From Caldilineaceae bacterium (lineage in GTDB: Bacteria; Chloroflexota; Anaerolineae; Caldilineales; Caldilineaceae): 64,000 nt of DNA. Positions within the stretch are counted from its first letter, which is position 1; the number at the start of each line of letters is the position of its first letter. The translations under genes were made by a program, and so were the position numbers. A model generated the notes under the pieces. That model was not told the DNA's origin, searched no databases, and worked only from the letters and a program-made list of their open reading frames with translations. This document shows positions 8,084 through 16,232 of the stretch, piece after piece. Location: the NCBI GenBank assembly GCA_019637645.1, contig JAHBVH010000016.1, forward strand, positions 1 through 64,000. Reading direction: 5' to 3'.

Positions 8084-8932
8084 ATGACAACAATTTCAAC
8101 GTATTCGCAACGGGCTTCCCAGCAGACTCATCTTTGGCTCCATGGGCTGCTTTTATTGGGCAGCTTGATTATGTTAACGCCCTTTGGCTTTATGCTATTG
8201 GTCTCGCTATGGCCCAAAACGGCCTTTCTCACGCGCCAATTCCCCCTAGAGCAAATCACCATTCAGAACTATTTTGAGACCTTTCGCCAGATCCCCTTTG
8301 GGCGTTTCTACCTGAACAGCTTTCTGGTTGCCGCCGGTACGGTAAGTTTACAAATTCTCACGGCGTCGTTAGCCGCCTTTGCCTTTGCCCGTTTGCACTT
8401 TTGGGGCCGCGAAGCGCTCTTTCTGCTCTATTTGGCGACCCTCATGATCCCCTTCCAGGTGACCATGATCCCCAATTACATTCTGATCGCGCGTTTTCTG
8501 CAATGGCGGGATACCTATCAAGCCTTGATCTTGCCCAGCGCCTTTAGCGCCTTTAGCACCTTCCTCCTTCGCCAATACTTCAAAGGAATTCCGCTTGATT
8601 TGGATGAAGCGGCGCGCATGGATGGGGCGAGCAGTTTTCGCATTTGGTGGCAGGTCATCATGCCTTTGAGCGGCCCAGTGATCGCCACGCTGGCCATCTT
8701 TAACTTCCAGGGGTCATGGAACGATTTTCTCTGGCCGCTGATTATTACCAGTAAAGAGTCGATGCGTACGATTCCCATTGGTCTCGCTTCCTTCCAAGGG
8801 CAATACCAAACCGAATGGCATCTCCTTATGGCTGGCGCGGTGATCGCGCTCTTGCCCGTCTTGGTAATCTATGTCCTCGGCCAGAATTGGTTTGTGCGCG
8901 GGATTACGTTGACGGGCATGGGCGGGAGGTAG
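8084..8932 (+). CDS. Sugar ABC transporter permease, MalG type
   Basis: A 282-residue integral membrane protein with about six helices: LLLLGSLIMLTPFGFMLLVS near the start, then FYLNSFLVAAGTVSLQILTASLAAFAFARL, LMIPFQVTMIPNYILI, and the EAA loop LDLDEAARMDGASSFRIWWQVIMPLSGP. FNFQGSWNDFLWPLIIT is a typical MalG C-terminal motif. It partners the MalF-type permease 87 bases upstream. The tail RGITLTGMGGR is usual for this group. Confidence 0.93.
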   Translation: MTTISTYSQRASQQTHLWLHGLLLLGSLIMLTPFGFMLLVSLWPKTAFLTRQFPLEQITIQNYFETFRQIPFGRFYLNSFLVAAGTVSLQILTASLAAFAFARLHFWGREALFLLYLATLMIPFQVTMIPNYILIARFLQWRDTYQALILPSAFSAFSTFLLRQYFKGIPLDLDEAARMDGASSFRIWWQVIMPLSGPVIATLAIFNFQGSWNDFLWPLIITSKESMRTIPIGLASFQGQYQTEWHLLMAGAVIALLPVLVIYVLGQNWFVRGITLTGMGGR

Positions 8933-8935
8933 GAG

Positions 8936-8979
8936 ATTGGTGACTGGAGACTAGGAGGCTGGAGACTAGGAGATTCTAT
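8936..8979. repeat. Short tandem repeat after permease gene
   Basis: Imperfect copies of TGGAGACTAGGAG follow the permease stop codon. They are purine-rich, like the other tandem repeats of this window but without a complementary arm, so no terminator hairpin is formed. The remaining gap to 9101 shows nothing else. Confidence 0.55.
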
Positions 8980-9101
8980 CGATAGAGAACCGTCTGACCT
9001 TGCCACAGCGACCACGCACTGCCCACCCAATTTGCCATCGCACAAAAGTTCTGGTTTGATATAGCGAACTCATTTCACAAAGACAGGTGCGAGGTGTTAG
9101 C

Positions 9102-9719
9102 ATGACCGATCTCTACAATATTATTATCGGCAAAGTGGTCAAGTCGAATGCGCATATTGACTATATTTGTCAGGTCTTCAATCCTGGTGAGACTAACTTG
9201 CTGCCCGAGCCGACCGATTATACCTTTGGCACCTTTGTCAGCCTTGCGCTGGAAAATGCCCAAGGTCGTGCCGATCAGCTCATTGGGGTAATCTATAACA
9301 CGTTGCTGCTCAACCCCGATTTTGGCAACCTTGGCCCGCGCCTTAGTCCCCGTTCAGAGCTAGAGATCTTTACGCCCGATTATCTTTCCGAAACCGCGAC
9401 CTTGGTCGGCATTATGGCTGTTGGCTGGCGCGATGCCGACGGGCGCTATCACCAAGGCGTGCCCGCGCTCGCTGCCACAGTCAACAACTTTGTCCAACGC
9501 CTCGATGAACCGGAGCTCCAAGCCTTTCACTGTGATGAGGCCGGAAACCCTTGCCTGCGCTACGCACCGATCCTCATGAGCCAAAACAATCCCCTCGCGC
9601 CACAATTGCTCATGACGATCATCGACCACCTGCAAGCTCTTTTTCCGGCCAGCCAGCGCCAATTGGTGGTCATGCGCAATAATCTGGCTTGGAAAAATAT
9701 CATCCAGCCGGCGGGGTAG
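9102..9719 (+). CDS. Conserved protein, probable HAS-barrel-like (HerA-associated)
   Basis: A 205-residue soluble protein without signal peptide or membrane segment. The N-terminus MTDLYNIIIGKVVKSNAHIDYICQVF and the segments DYTFGTFVSLAL and GVIYNTLLLNPDFGNLGPRLSP suggest a small beta-barrel domain like the HAS barrel of HerA/FtsK ATPases. That fold call is an inference from residue pattern and from the HerA gene 2.4 kb downstream on the same strand. The C-terminal half is helical, with no recognised motif. ATG 9102 is chosen over the upstream start at 9087 because AGGTG lies just before it. Confidence 0.7.
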   Translation: MTDLYNIIIGKVVKSNAHIDYICQVFNPGETNLLPEPTDYTFGTFVSLALENAQGRADQLIGVIYNTLLLNPDFGNLGPRLSPRSELEIFTPDYLSETATLVGIMAVGWRDADGRYHQGVPALAATVNNFVQRLDEPELQAFHCDEAGNPCLRYAPILMSQNNPLAPQLLMTIIDHLQALFPASQRQLVVMRNNLAWKNIIQPAG

Positions 9720-9729
9720 CAACTTATTT

Positions 9730-9890
9730 ATGCCAGAGCTTACACGGTTCTAAGGATTCGCGGTCAGCTGCCCACTCGTCAACGGCGTTTAGTCGAAGCT
9801 TGGGCAGAGCTGCATGCACAAGAATTATTTGACAATTGGGAACTGTTGCAGAATGATAAACTAGGTTTCAAAATCCCCCCCTTGCAATAG
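9730..9890 (+). pseudogene. DUF4160 pseudogene (internally deleted, frameshifted)
   Basis: The frame opens with ATG and MPELTRF, then a stop. In another frame it continues as GQLPTRQRRLVEAWAELH, then a segment ending IPPLQ and a stop at 9890. The beginning and the LP-x-R...LV-x-x-WA-x-x-H-x-x-EL-x-x-NW end both match DUF4160 proteins, but the conserved middle (the DH-x-PPHFH region) is gone. DUF4160 genes normally sit directly before DUF2442 genes, and an intact DUF2442 gene follows 9 bases later. So this is a decayed member of that pair. Confidence 0.8.
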
Positions 9891-9898
9891 GAACAAAA

Positions 9899-10216
9899 AT
9901 GATGACAGAGCAAGCGATGGTAGGACATGAACTCTATCGAGTAACAGGGTTCAAAATTATCGGCCCCTATATTTTGTTCATTACCTTCGATGATGGGAGC
10001 AATCAAACGATTGATTTCGAACCCATTCTGTATGGCAATCTTTATGGGCCCTTACGTGATCTGAACCTTTTCAATCAAGTACATCTTGATCCTGAAATAC
10101 ACACACTTGTTTGGCCCAATGACGCGGATTTCGATCCTGAAACGCTGCGTAACTGGCCCGATTACCAAGAAGCTTGGCACAAAGCAGCTCAGCGTTGGAC
10201 ACTTGTGGCGGTATAA
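9899..10216 (+). CDS. DUF2442 domain protein
   Basis: A 105-residue protein carrying the DUF2442 pattern: a VTGFKIIGPYILFITFDDGSNQTIDF beta strand region, a GPLRDLNLFNQVHLDPEIHTLVWPNDADFDPETL core and a Trp-containing tail. Such proteins usually pair with DUF4160 partners and are suspected toxin-antitoxin or regulatory modules; function is not established. Here the partner is a pseudogene, so this may be an orphan antitoxin-like gene. No strong ribosome binding site is seen. Confidence 0.85.
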   Translation: MMTEQAMVGHELYRVTGFKIIGPYILFITFDDGSNQTIDFEPILYGNLYGPLRDLNLFNQVHLDPEIHTLVWPNDADFDPETLRNWPDYQEAWHKAAQRWTLVAV

Positions 10217-10220
10217 ATTG

Positions 10221-11456
10221 ATGAAAACCCTACGTCGTCCCAACTATGGTCATGGCTGCTTTGCCGATCTACCAGGCTTGATCCAGGCGTGCCTTACGGA
10301 CCAACCGGCCCCCACAGGGCTAGCGGGCCTTCCGGCATCCCTGCTGCGCCAGTACGACGCGGTGATCGTTCTGCTGGCCGATGCGTTTGGTTGGCAGCAT
10401 GTTGCGCCGCGGTTAGCCCACCAGCCGGTTTTCCAGCAACTGGCCGATGGCGGCGTCATCACCCAGTGGACCAGCCAGTTTCCCTCCACCACCGCCGCGC
10501 ATGTCACCTGTATTCATTCGGGGCTGACGCCCAGCCAAAGCGGGGTCTTTGAGTGGGAATATTATGATCCCGCGGTCGATGCGACCATGACCCCGCTACT
10601 CTTTTCCTATGGCGGCAGCGGCCAACGCGATGAGCTGAAAGCGCTGGATCTGCAACCGGCGCAGATCTACCCGACCCAAAGTTTGCATCAGCAGCTACGG
10701 GCCAATGGGGTGACGACTTATGTCTATCAACATCGGGAATATACACCGTCAACCTATACCGATTGGATCTGCCGGGGTGCGCAAATGCGCCCCTATCTCA
10801 CCCTGCCCGAAGCGCTCTATAACTTGCGCCAAGAGGCACAGCACACGCCCAAACCCGCCTACTTTTTTCTCTATTATGATCGGATCGATGCGCTTGCCCA
10901 TCTCTATGGCCCCGAGTCGCCTCAGGTGGCGGCGGAGATCGAGAGCTTTCTCTATGCCCTGGAACAGCTCTTTTTGCGCCCGGCCCAACGCACGCTGCAC
11001 AATACGCTCTTTATCCTCACGGCGGACCATGGGCAGATGACCGTCGATCCGGCACAGACCGTCTTTATCAATGTGGAGCAGCGCTTTGCGGGCCTAGAAC
11101 GCTTTCTGCGGCGCAATCGCCAAGGCAGGCTCATTGGCCCAGGTGGATCGGCCCGCGATCTCTTTCTGTATCTTCAAGACGACTTACTCAGCGAAGCAGA
11201 GAACTTTTTTGCCGAACGCCTGGCCGGTGTAGCCGATGTCTATTTGACCCAGCCCTTGATCGATCAGGGGTATTTTGGGCCAGTCCCCCCTTCCCCCGCG
11301 TTTCTCAGCCGGGTCGGCAACCTGTTGATCCTGCCCCACGCGGGACAGACTGTCTGGTGGTATGAAGAAGGCCGCTATGGCATGCGCTATCGTGGCATGC
11401 ACGGTGGCTTGAGCCCCGCCGAGTTAGAAATTCCGGTGGGCCTGTACGCGTTCTAG
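10221..11456 (+). CDS. Alkaline phosphatase superfamily (nucleotide pyrophosphatase/PglZ-like) protein
   Basis: A 411-residue metal-dependent hydrolase of the alkaline phosphatase fold. Visible signatures: VIVLLADAFGWQ (first metal Asp), SQFPSTTAAHVTCIHSGL with a Thr in the nucleophile position, FLYYDRIDALAHLYG (Asp and His metal ligands), ILTADHGQM (Asp-His) and GMHGGLSPAELEIPV (last His and the C-terminal E-x-x-I/V-P motif). It probably cleaves phosphodiester or pyrophosphate bonds; the substrate is unknown. ATG 10221 lies 4 bases after the DUF2442 stop. The longer frame from 10086 overlaps that gene and is rejected. Confidence 0.87.
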   Translation: MKTLRRPNYGHGCFADLPGLIQACLTDQPAPTGLAGLPASLLRQYDAVIVLLADAFGWQHVAPRLAHQPVFQQLADGGVITQWTSQFPSTTAAHVTCIHSGLTPSQSGVFEWEYYDPAVDATMTPLLFSYGGSGQRDELKALDLQPAQIYPTQSLHQQLRANGVTTYVYQHREYTPSTYTDWICRGAQMRPYLTLPEALYNLRQEAQHTPKPAYFFLYYDRIDALAHLYGPESPQVAAEIESFLYALEQLFLRPAQRTLHNTLFILTADHGQMTVDPAQTVFINVEQRFAGLERFLRRNRQGRLIGPGGSARDLFLYLQDDLLSEAENFFAERLAGVADVYLTQPLIDQGYFGPVPPSPAFLSRVGNLLILPHAGQTVWWYEEGRYGMRYRGMHGGLSPAELEIPVGLYAF

Positions 11457-11477
11457 CGTTGATCAAGGAGGAGGAGC

Positions 11478-11720
11478 ATGCGCATTGCCGAAGGACTGGA
11501 TCGCATTACTTTTGATCCCCAAATTATGGGGGGAAAGCCCTGCATTCGTGGCATGCGGGTCACGGTTGGCATGGTGGTGCGGGCCATCGCCAGTGGTCTA
11601 TCCCTGGATGAGCTGCTGGCCTATTATCCCTATTTAGAGCGAGAAGATATTGAGCAAGCTTTAGAATATGCCGCTCGCCGTCTTGAAGCAGAGCAAGAAT
11701 TTGATCTGATACCCGTATAG
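11478..11720 (+). CDS. DUF433 antitoxin
   Basis: An 80-residue protein with the DUF433 core: DRITFDPQIMGGKPCIRGMRVTV, then a helical part with LSLDELLAYYPYLEREDIEQALEYA. The family has a winged/AbrB-like DNA-binding fold and acts as antitoxin to DUF5615 PIN-like toxins. A strong AAGGAGGAGG site precedes the ATG. The toxin gene starts 2 bases after its stop codon, the classical antitoxin-first arrangement, and autoregulation is expected for such pairs. Confidence 0.93.
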   Translation: MRIAEGLDRITFDPQIMGGKPCIRGMRVTVGMVVRAIASGLSLDELLAYYPYLEREDIEQALEYAARRLEAEQEFDLIPV

Positions 11721-11722
11721 CT

Positions 11723-12085
11723 ATGCGCATTCTGATCGATATGAACCTAACCCCGACTTGGGTTGGATTTTTAGCACAACACCAAATTGAAGCGGTTCAT
11801 TGGTCCACCATCGGGCCCATCACAGAGCTTGATATGGCAATTCTAGCCTATGCACAAACACATGACTATGTAATTCTGACCAATGATCTCGACTTTGGCA
11901 TGTTACTTGCCCAGACCCAGGGAGCTGGCTCTAGCGTCATTCTCATTCGGGCGCGTCTACTCGTTCCTAAGACGATTGGTCAGATGGTTTTGTCCGCGCT
12001 CACCCAACACCAAGCAGCGATTGAGACGGGAGCCCGAGTGATCATCGACGAGTATCGGCATAAGCTAAGGCTTTTACCTATTTAG
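11723..12085 (+). CDS. DUF5615 PIN-like toxin
   Basis: A 120-residue protein with the DUF5615/VapC45-like PIN fold: ILIDMNLTPTWVGFL (first acidic Asp), EAVHWSTIGP, ILAYAQTHDYVILTNDLDFG (T-N-D-x-D-F motif of the metal site) and SVILIRAR. It would be a ribonuclease toxin neutralised by the DUF433 protein encoded 2 bases upstream. All acidic residues expected for the active site are present, so it looks intact. Confidence 0.92.
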   Translation: MRILIDMNLTPTWVGFLAQHQIEAVHWSTIGPITELDMAILAYAQTHDYVILTNDLDFGMLLAQTQGAGSSVILIRARLLVPKTIGQMVLSALTQHQAAIETGARVIIDEYRHKLRLLPI

Positions 12086-12099
12086 GCCAGGAGTAAGTA

Positions 12100-13779
12100 A
12101 TGATAGCAGAGTGTATCGGCACGGTCAAAGGGCCGGGCGAAACGCCCCACGAATTTACCTTTATTGCGCCTGACCCCGCGCGACGGGTCAAACATGGCGA
12201 ATTCGTCTATTATCTGACGGTGGTCGATGGCGAAGAACGCCAGATCATTGGCCGCGTGACCGCGCGCGAATCAGTCCGGCTCTTTCCCGACAGCTTTATG
12301 GCCGATCCAACCGTCTCCCCTAGCCAGATCGCGGCGCTGCTGGGCTATGACAGCGATGCCAATGAACTGTTTGAGATTACGGTCGCTGTCTTGGGCTATC
12401 ATAGTACTACCTTGGGCGACTTTATCAACCCCCGGGTACCGCCCGCGGGTGGCTCACCCGTCTATATTGCGGGGGACGAGTTGCTCACCCAGGTGCTCAG
12501 CAAGCGCAAACAGGGCGAACGCGGAAGCGCCCACTTGGGCAGCTTGCTCAGTCGCGCCCCCGAAGCGGTTCCCGTCGCGCTCGATGTCAAGGGCTTTACC
12601 AGCACCCATCTCGCCATCATCGCCAGCACGGGTAGCGGAAAGAGCTATCTGGCTGGGGTATTGCTCGAAGAGTTGATGATGCCCTATAACCGCGCCGCGG
12701 TCTTGATTGTCGATCCGCACGGCGAATATAGCACTCTCCAAGAGTTGCAGAATCATGCCGTTTTCCGCGCCGACAACTATAAACCACGCGTGCGCATCTT
12801 TCGGCCCGACGATGTGCGCGTACGCATTGATAGCTTGACCGTAGCCGATCTACGCTATCTGCTGCCCAATCTGTCGGAAAAGATGCACTATCAATTGAGT
12901 CGAGCCTACGGCTATGCGCAAAAAAGCTTCAAGGGGGGTAGTTATACCCTCGAGCAGTTGCTCTATGCTGTGCGCCAAACCGCCGAGGGCAAAAAGAGCG
13001 ACGAAGAAGAAGGCTTTGGCGGCGAAGATGATCCCACCACCGGCGCGCTGGTTTGGCGGCTCCATGCCGTGCTCCATAACAGCCGCATCTTTAACGACTT
13101 TGAAAACTTGGAGCTACAAGAGCTCTTCGCCCCTGGTCAATGTACGGTGCTCCAACTCAACGAAGTCGATCAACGTGAGCAGCAGGTGATCGTCGCCACC
13201 ATGTTACGCCGCATCTACCAGGCACGGCTCGACACCAGCAAAGGCAAAGTGGAGCGGGGCGACAAAAGTTATGTACCCTTTCCCGTCTTCTGTCTGTTGG
13301 AGGAAGCCCACAACTATGCCCCAGCCGCGGCCGATGCCGTCAGCACCGAGGTGCTCAAGACGATCCTCAGTGAAGGGCGCAAATTTGGCGTCAGTGTGGG
13401 GCTAATCTCCCAGCGCCCGGGCAAGCTCGACGCCGATGTCCTCAGCCAATGTATGACCCAATGCATCATGCGCATTACCAACCCCATCGACCAAGATCGC
13501 ATTGCCTCCTCGGTCGAGAGCGTCGGGCGCGATCTGCTCAAAGAGCTTTCCAGCCTGAGCAAAGGCCAGGTGATCATCAGTGGTGCCAGCGTCAACACAC
13601 CGGTGATGATCCGGGTCCGTAGCCGGATCACCAAACATGGCGGCCAAGATATCGACGCCCCTGCCGAATGGTTCAACTGGTTTGCCCACGGTACCGCCAA
13701 TGGTGCCGCCCGCGACAGCGCCCTCTTTGCCCGCCCCGATGTCAAACAGGAAGACGACGGGGATATCTTATGGGCGTAG
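12100..13779 (+). CDS. herA: HerA-type hexameric ATPase/translocase (DUF87)
   Basis: A 559-residue protein. The N-terminal ~110 residues form a HAS-barrel region (IAECIGTVKGPGETPHEFTF). Then come Walker A ASTGSGKSYLAG at ~175-186, VLIVDPHGEYS, Walker B-like PVFCLLEEAHNYAP near residue 405, and a QRPGKLDADVLSQCMT sensor/arginine region. This is the HerA DNA translocase layout. HerA normally works with the NurA nuclease in end processing or with other effectors in phage defence. No NurA gene is visible here; the nearest neighbours are a toxin-antitoxin pair, an alkaline-phosphatase-superfamily protein and the HAS-barrel-like protein. GGAG eight bases upstream supports ATG 12100. Confidence 0.92.
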   Translation: MIAECIGTVKGPGETPHEFTFIAPDPARRVKHGEFVYYLTVVDGEERQIIGRVTARESVRLFPDSFMADPTVSPSQIAALLGYDSDANELFEITVAVLGYHSTTLGDFINPRVPPAGGSPVYIAGDELLTQVLSKRKQGERGSAHLGSLLSRAPEAVPVALDVKGFTSTHLAIIASTGSGKSYLAGVLLEELMMPYNRAAVLIVDPHGEYSTLQELQNHAVFRADNYKPRVRIFRPDDVRVRIDSLTVADLRYLLPNLSEKMHYQLSRAYGYAQKSFKGGSYTLEQLLYAVRQTAEGKKSDEEEGFGGEDDPTTGALVWRLHAVLHNSRIFNDFENLELQELFAPGQCTVLQLNEVDQREQQVIVATMLRRIYQARLDTSKGKVERGDKSYVPFPVFCLLEEAHNYAPAAADAVSTEVLKTILSEGRKFGVSVGLISQRPGKLDADVLSQCMTQCIMRITNPIDQDRIASSVESVGRDLLKELSSLSKGQVIISGASVNTPVMIRVRSRITKHGGQDIDAPAEWFNWFAHGTANGAARDSALFARPDVKQEDDGDILWA

Positions 13780-13980
13780 GCGGTGTGATGCTTGAATAAA
13801 CCTGCGAGAACAGGTGATACGTCCGTATGTACCTTCTAGCGTTCAGCCATCCCTGCTAGATCATGACAAAGAGTGAGCTACCATGCAGTATGCGCGTCAG
13901 CAGCAGCATACAATGGCTCGCAGTGCTGTGGATACACAATAGGAACAACAAACAAGTGCCGCGGATAGGAGGGCGCACCA

Positions 13981-14856
13981 ATGTCATTTAACAGAAGATC
14001 TCGCTTGGATACCTCCCAGGTTGAGGACCGGCGGGGCCGGCGCGGCGGGGGCAGGGCGATGGCCGTCGGCGGGGGCGGCCTTGGGTTGGTGATTCTGCTT
14101 GTCGTCGTTCTGCTGGGCGGCGATCCTGGTGCGCTGATTGGCATCCTGGAGCAAGCACCCGCCCCAGCGACCCAGAACACGGAAAGCTCGACGACCCTGG
14201 CCGAAGCATGCCAGACCGGGGCAGATGCCAATGAACGTGAGGATTGCCGCATTGTGGGTTTCGTCAATAGCATCCAGGCATTCTGGACCGACGAATTTGC
14301 CCGCCAGGGCGGAACCTATCAACAGGCAAAGACGGTAATCTTTAGCGATGCAACAGAGGCCGCCTGTGGTTCTGCCTCGTCAGCCATGGGGCCATTCTAT
14401 TGTCCGCTCGATCAGACCGTTTACCTGGATCTGACTTTCTTCAAAGAGTTGCAAAGTCGCTTTGGTGCCCAAGGCGGCCCCTTTGCCGAAGCCTATGTCC
14501 TTGCCCACGAGTATGGCCATCATATTCAAAATCTCAGCGGGATATTGGAGCAGACAGCAAGTTCGCGCGCCACGGGACCACAAAGTGTGGCGGTTCAGGT
14601 TGAACTCCAGGCGGACTGTCTGGCTGGTGTTTGGGCCTACCATGCCACAGACACAGGCTACCTGACGCAAGTCACCGACGAGGAGATCGCCCAAGCCTTG
14701 GATGCTGCTGCGGCGGTGGGCGATGATCACATCCAGCGCCAAACCCAAGGCCATGTTTCGCCCGAATCGTGGACCCATGGCTCGTCGGCCCAACGGCAAG
14801 CCGCGCTAAAAGCAGGTCTACAGAGCGGGGATCTATCTGCCTGCGAATCGTTTTAG
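13981..14856 (+). CDS. Neutral zinc metallopeptidase (YpfJ/KPN_02809 family)
   Basis: A 291-residue protein. It starts with an Arg-rich cytoplasmic tail ([19 protein letters not shown]), then one transmembrane segment [15 protein letters not shown], then an extracytoplasmic domain. The zinc motif HExxH is seen in [12 protein letters not shown], with the family tail [12 protein letters not shown] supplying the downstream acidic ligand. This matches the YpfJ family of putative membrane-anchored metallopeptidases, whose substrates are unknown. It is preceded by a GGAGGG site and stands alone. Confidence 0.93.
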   Translation: MSFNRRSRLDTSQVEDRRGRRGGGRAMAVGGGGLGLVILLVVVLLGGDPGALIGILEQAPAPATQNTESSTTLAEACQTGADANEREDCRIVGFVNSIQAFWTDEFARQGGTYQQAKTVIFSDATEAACGSASSAMGPFYCPLDQTVYLDLTFFKELQSRFGAQGGPFAEAYVLAHEYGHHIQNLSGILEQTASSRATGPQSVAVQVELQADCLAGVWAYHATDTGYLTQVTDEEIAQALDAAAAVGDDHIQRQTQGHVSPESWTHGSSAQRQAALKAGLQSGDLSACESF

Positions 14857-14931
14857 GGGTACGCGGCAAGAGCCGTATTTCCTAACGTTATAAAGCAATC
14901 TTTATCCCCGCTTCAGCGTACCTCACCTAGA

Positions 14932-14965
14932 CCAGCACGCAACCAATCCCGGTTGTGCGCTGGTC
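14932..14965. terminator. Imperfect hairpin after metallopeptidase gene
   Basis: ACCAGCACGCAACC and GGTTGTGCGCTGGT can pair around a five-base loop with two mismatches. There is no T run, so if it terminates transcription it is not a classical intrinsic terminator. The 14857-15152 gap otherwise holds only the promoter and palindrome of the next operon. Confidence 0.4.
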
Positions 14966-15060
14966 GTCCTAAGGTTCCACCAATCGCCCAACGAAGACAG
15001 ATCGTCAAATTGCCACCAAAACTTGACACGGTGATGCTAGAGTAAGCGCGCCATGGGGGC

Positions 15061-15089
15061 TTGACAAGGAAGCTTTTTCATGGTAATTT
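15061..15089 (+). promoter_or_regulatory. Sigma70-type promoter of the sdpR-sdpI-like operon
   Basis: TTGACA (15061-15066), a 17-base spacer and TAATTT (15084-15089). The -10 box lies inside the left arm of the 58-bp palindrome, so binding of a repressor there would block RNA polymerase directly. Confidence 0.7.
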
Positions 15090-15131
15090 CTTATTTAGCT
15101 AATTAGCTAAATAAGAAATTACCATGAAAAA
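15074..15131. promoter_or_regulatory. 58-bp perfect palindrome, probable ArsR/SdpR operator
   Basis: Two 29-base arms (15074-15102 and 15103-15131) are exact reverse complements without spacer, centred on TTAGCTAATTAGCTAA. It is AT-rich, unlike its surroundings, overlaps the -10 box, and ends 22 bases before the ArsR-family start codon. ArsR/SdpR repressors bind AT-rich imperfect palindromes, so autoregulation is likely; a perfect palindrome this long is unusual. Confidence 0.8.
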
Positions 15132-15152
15132 CAACGACAATGAGCGCGAACC

Positions 15153-15503
15153 ATGAGCGCGGATGTGGATGAAGAACACATGTTAGGGAATGTCTATAAA
15201 GCGCTAGCTGATCCAACGCGCCGCCGTGTCTTGCAGCTACTGCGTGAGCGCGACATGAGCGCCGGTGAATTGGCCGAACATTTTGATTCAACGTGGCCGA
15301 CTCTATCACGTCATTTTGCCATCTTACGCGAAGCGGATTTGATTCAGGGCGAAAAGCGCGGTGCGTCGATTATTTATCGTCTTAATGTCTCTGTCTTAGA
15401 AGAAGCTTTGTTAAGCATGATGGAGATGTTTCAAATTGATCGGGCCGACCGGAGCCCAGAGATAGAAAGTAACGAGGGAAATACCCATGGCACAGAAAAA
15501 TAA
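15153..15503 (+). CDS. ArsR/SdpR family winged-helix repressor
   Basis: A 116-residue regulator with the ArsR wHTH: NVYKALADPTRRRVLQLLRERDMSAGELAEHF, recognition helix STWPTLSRHFAILREADLI and wing GEKRGASIIYRLN. No metal-binding Cys pair (CxC) is present, which fits the SdpR branch rather than a metal sensor. Its stop codon overlaps the start of an SdpI-like membrane protein, as in the Bacillus sdpRI immunity operon, where SdpI sequesters the repressor at the membrane. ATG 15153 is used; ATG 15180 is a possible shorter start. Confidence 0.9.
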   Translation: MSADVDEEHMLGNVYKALADPTRRRVLQLLRERDMSAGELAEHFDSTWPTLSRHFAILREADLIQGEKRGASIIYRLNVSVLEEALLSMMEMFQIDRADRSPEIESNEGNTHGTEK

Positions 15504-16191
15504 AACAACCTTTACACTCCTTTGGCTACTGAGTGCAGTTATCTTAGCCGTGATGGCTGGCCTTTCGGCTTGGGCCTGGTTTCAGTTACCTGCCGACGCG
15601 TTGCTCCCCGTCCATTGGAATGTGGCTGGCGAAGTTGATCGCTATGGCAGCAAATGGGAAGGGCTTTGGTTACTGCCAGCCGTTTCGCTCGGCATTATCC
15701 TGCTCTTCCGCGTGATCCGCGCCATCGATCCCCTGCGTGCCAATCTTGAACGGTCGATGCAAGCCTATCACGCCGTGTTGCTGGGCACATTGTTCTTTAT
15801 GGCCGTGCTCCACGTCGGCGCGGTGTTGGCTGCCGTTGGGTATCCCATCAACATTGGGTTGCTAGCCGCGCCCGCGCTGGGGGTGCTGTTTATCATCATA
15901 GGCAACTACATGGGCAAAATTCGGCGCAACTATATGCTCGGGGTCCGCACGCCGTGGACCCTGACCAGTGAATTGTCTTGGAATAAAACCCACCGGCTCA
16001 CCGGCAAACTCTTTATCCTCAGCGGGCTGCTGATCATTGCCGCCAGCTTCTGGAGTGCGACAGTCGCCTTCTATACCATGATGGGGACCCTTTTGGGGAC
16101 TGTCGCATTTGCCCTGATCTATTCATACCTCATCTGGAAACGTGATCCAGCGCGACAGACCACGAAGGAAAATGGCTACGCCGTAAAGTAG
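15487..16191 (+). CDS. SdpI family / DUF1648 membrane protein
   Basis: A 234-residue protein with about six transmembrane segments. The N-terminal DUF1648 signature is clear: LPADALLPVHWNVAGEVDRYG. A C-terminal SdpI-like part follows, with GNYMGKIRRNYMLGVRTPWTLTSELSWNKTHRLTGKLFI, the typical N-x-x-G-x-R-T-P-W-T and W-x-x-T-H-R motif. In Bacillus, SdpI gives immunity to the SdpC toxin and signals to SdpR. The overlap with the upstream repressor gene (17 bases) indicates translational coupling. No toxin gene is visible nearby. Confidence 0.93.
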   Translation: MAQKNKTTFTLLWLLSAVILAVMAGLSAWAWFQLPADALLPVHWNVAGEVDRYGSKWEGLWLLPAVSLGIILLFRVIRAIDPLRANLERSMQAYHAVLLGTLFFMAVLHVGAVLAAVGYPINIGLLAAPALGVLFIIIGNYMGKIRRNYMLGVRTPWTLTSELSWNKTHRLTGKLFILSGLLIIAASFWSATVAFYTMMGTLLGTVAFALIYSYLIWKRDPARQTTKENGYAVK

Positions 16192-16232
16192 CCCCGATCG
16201 ATTGGCTGCCATTTCCCACCGGACAAGGGGAC

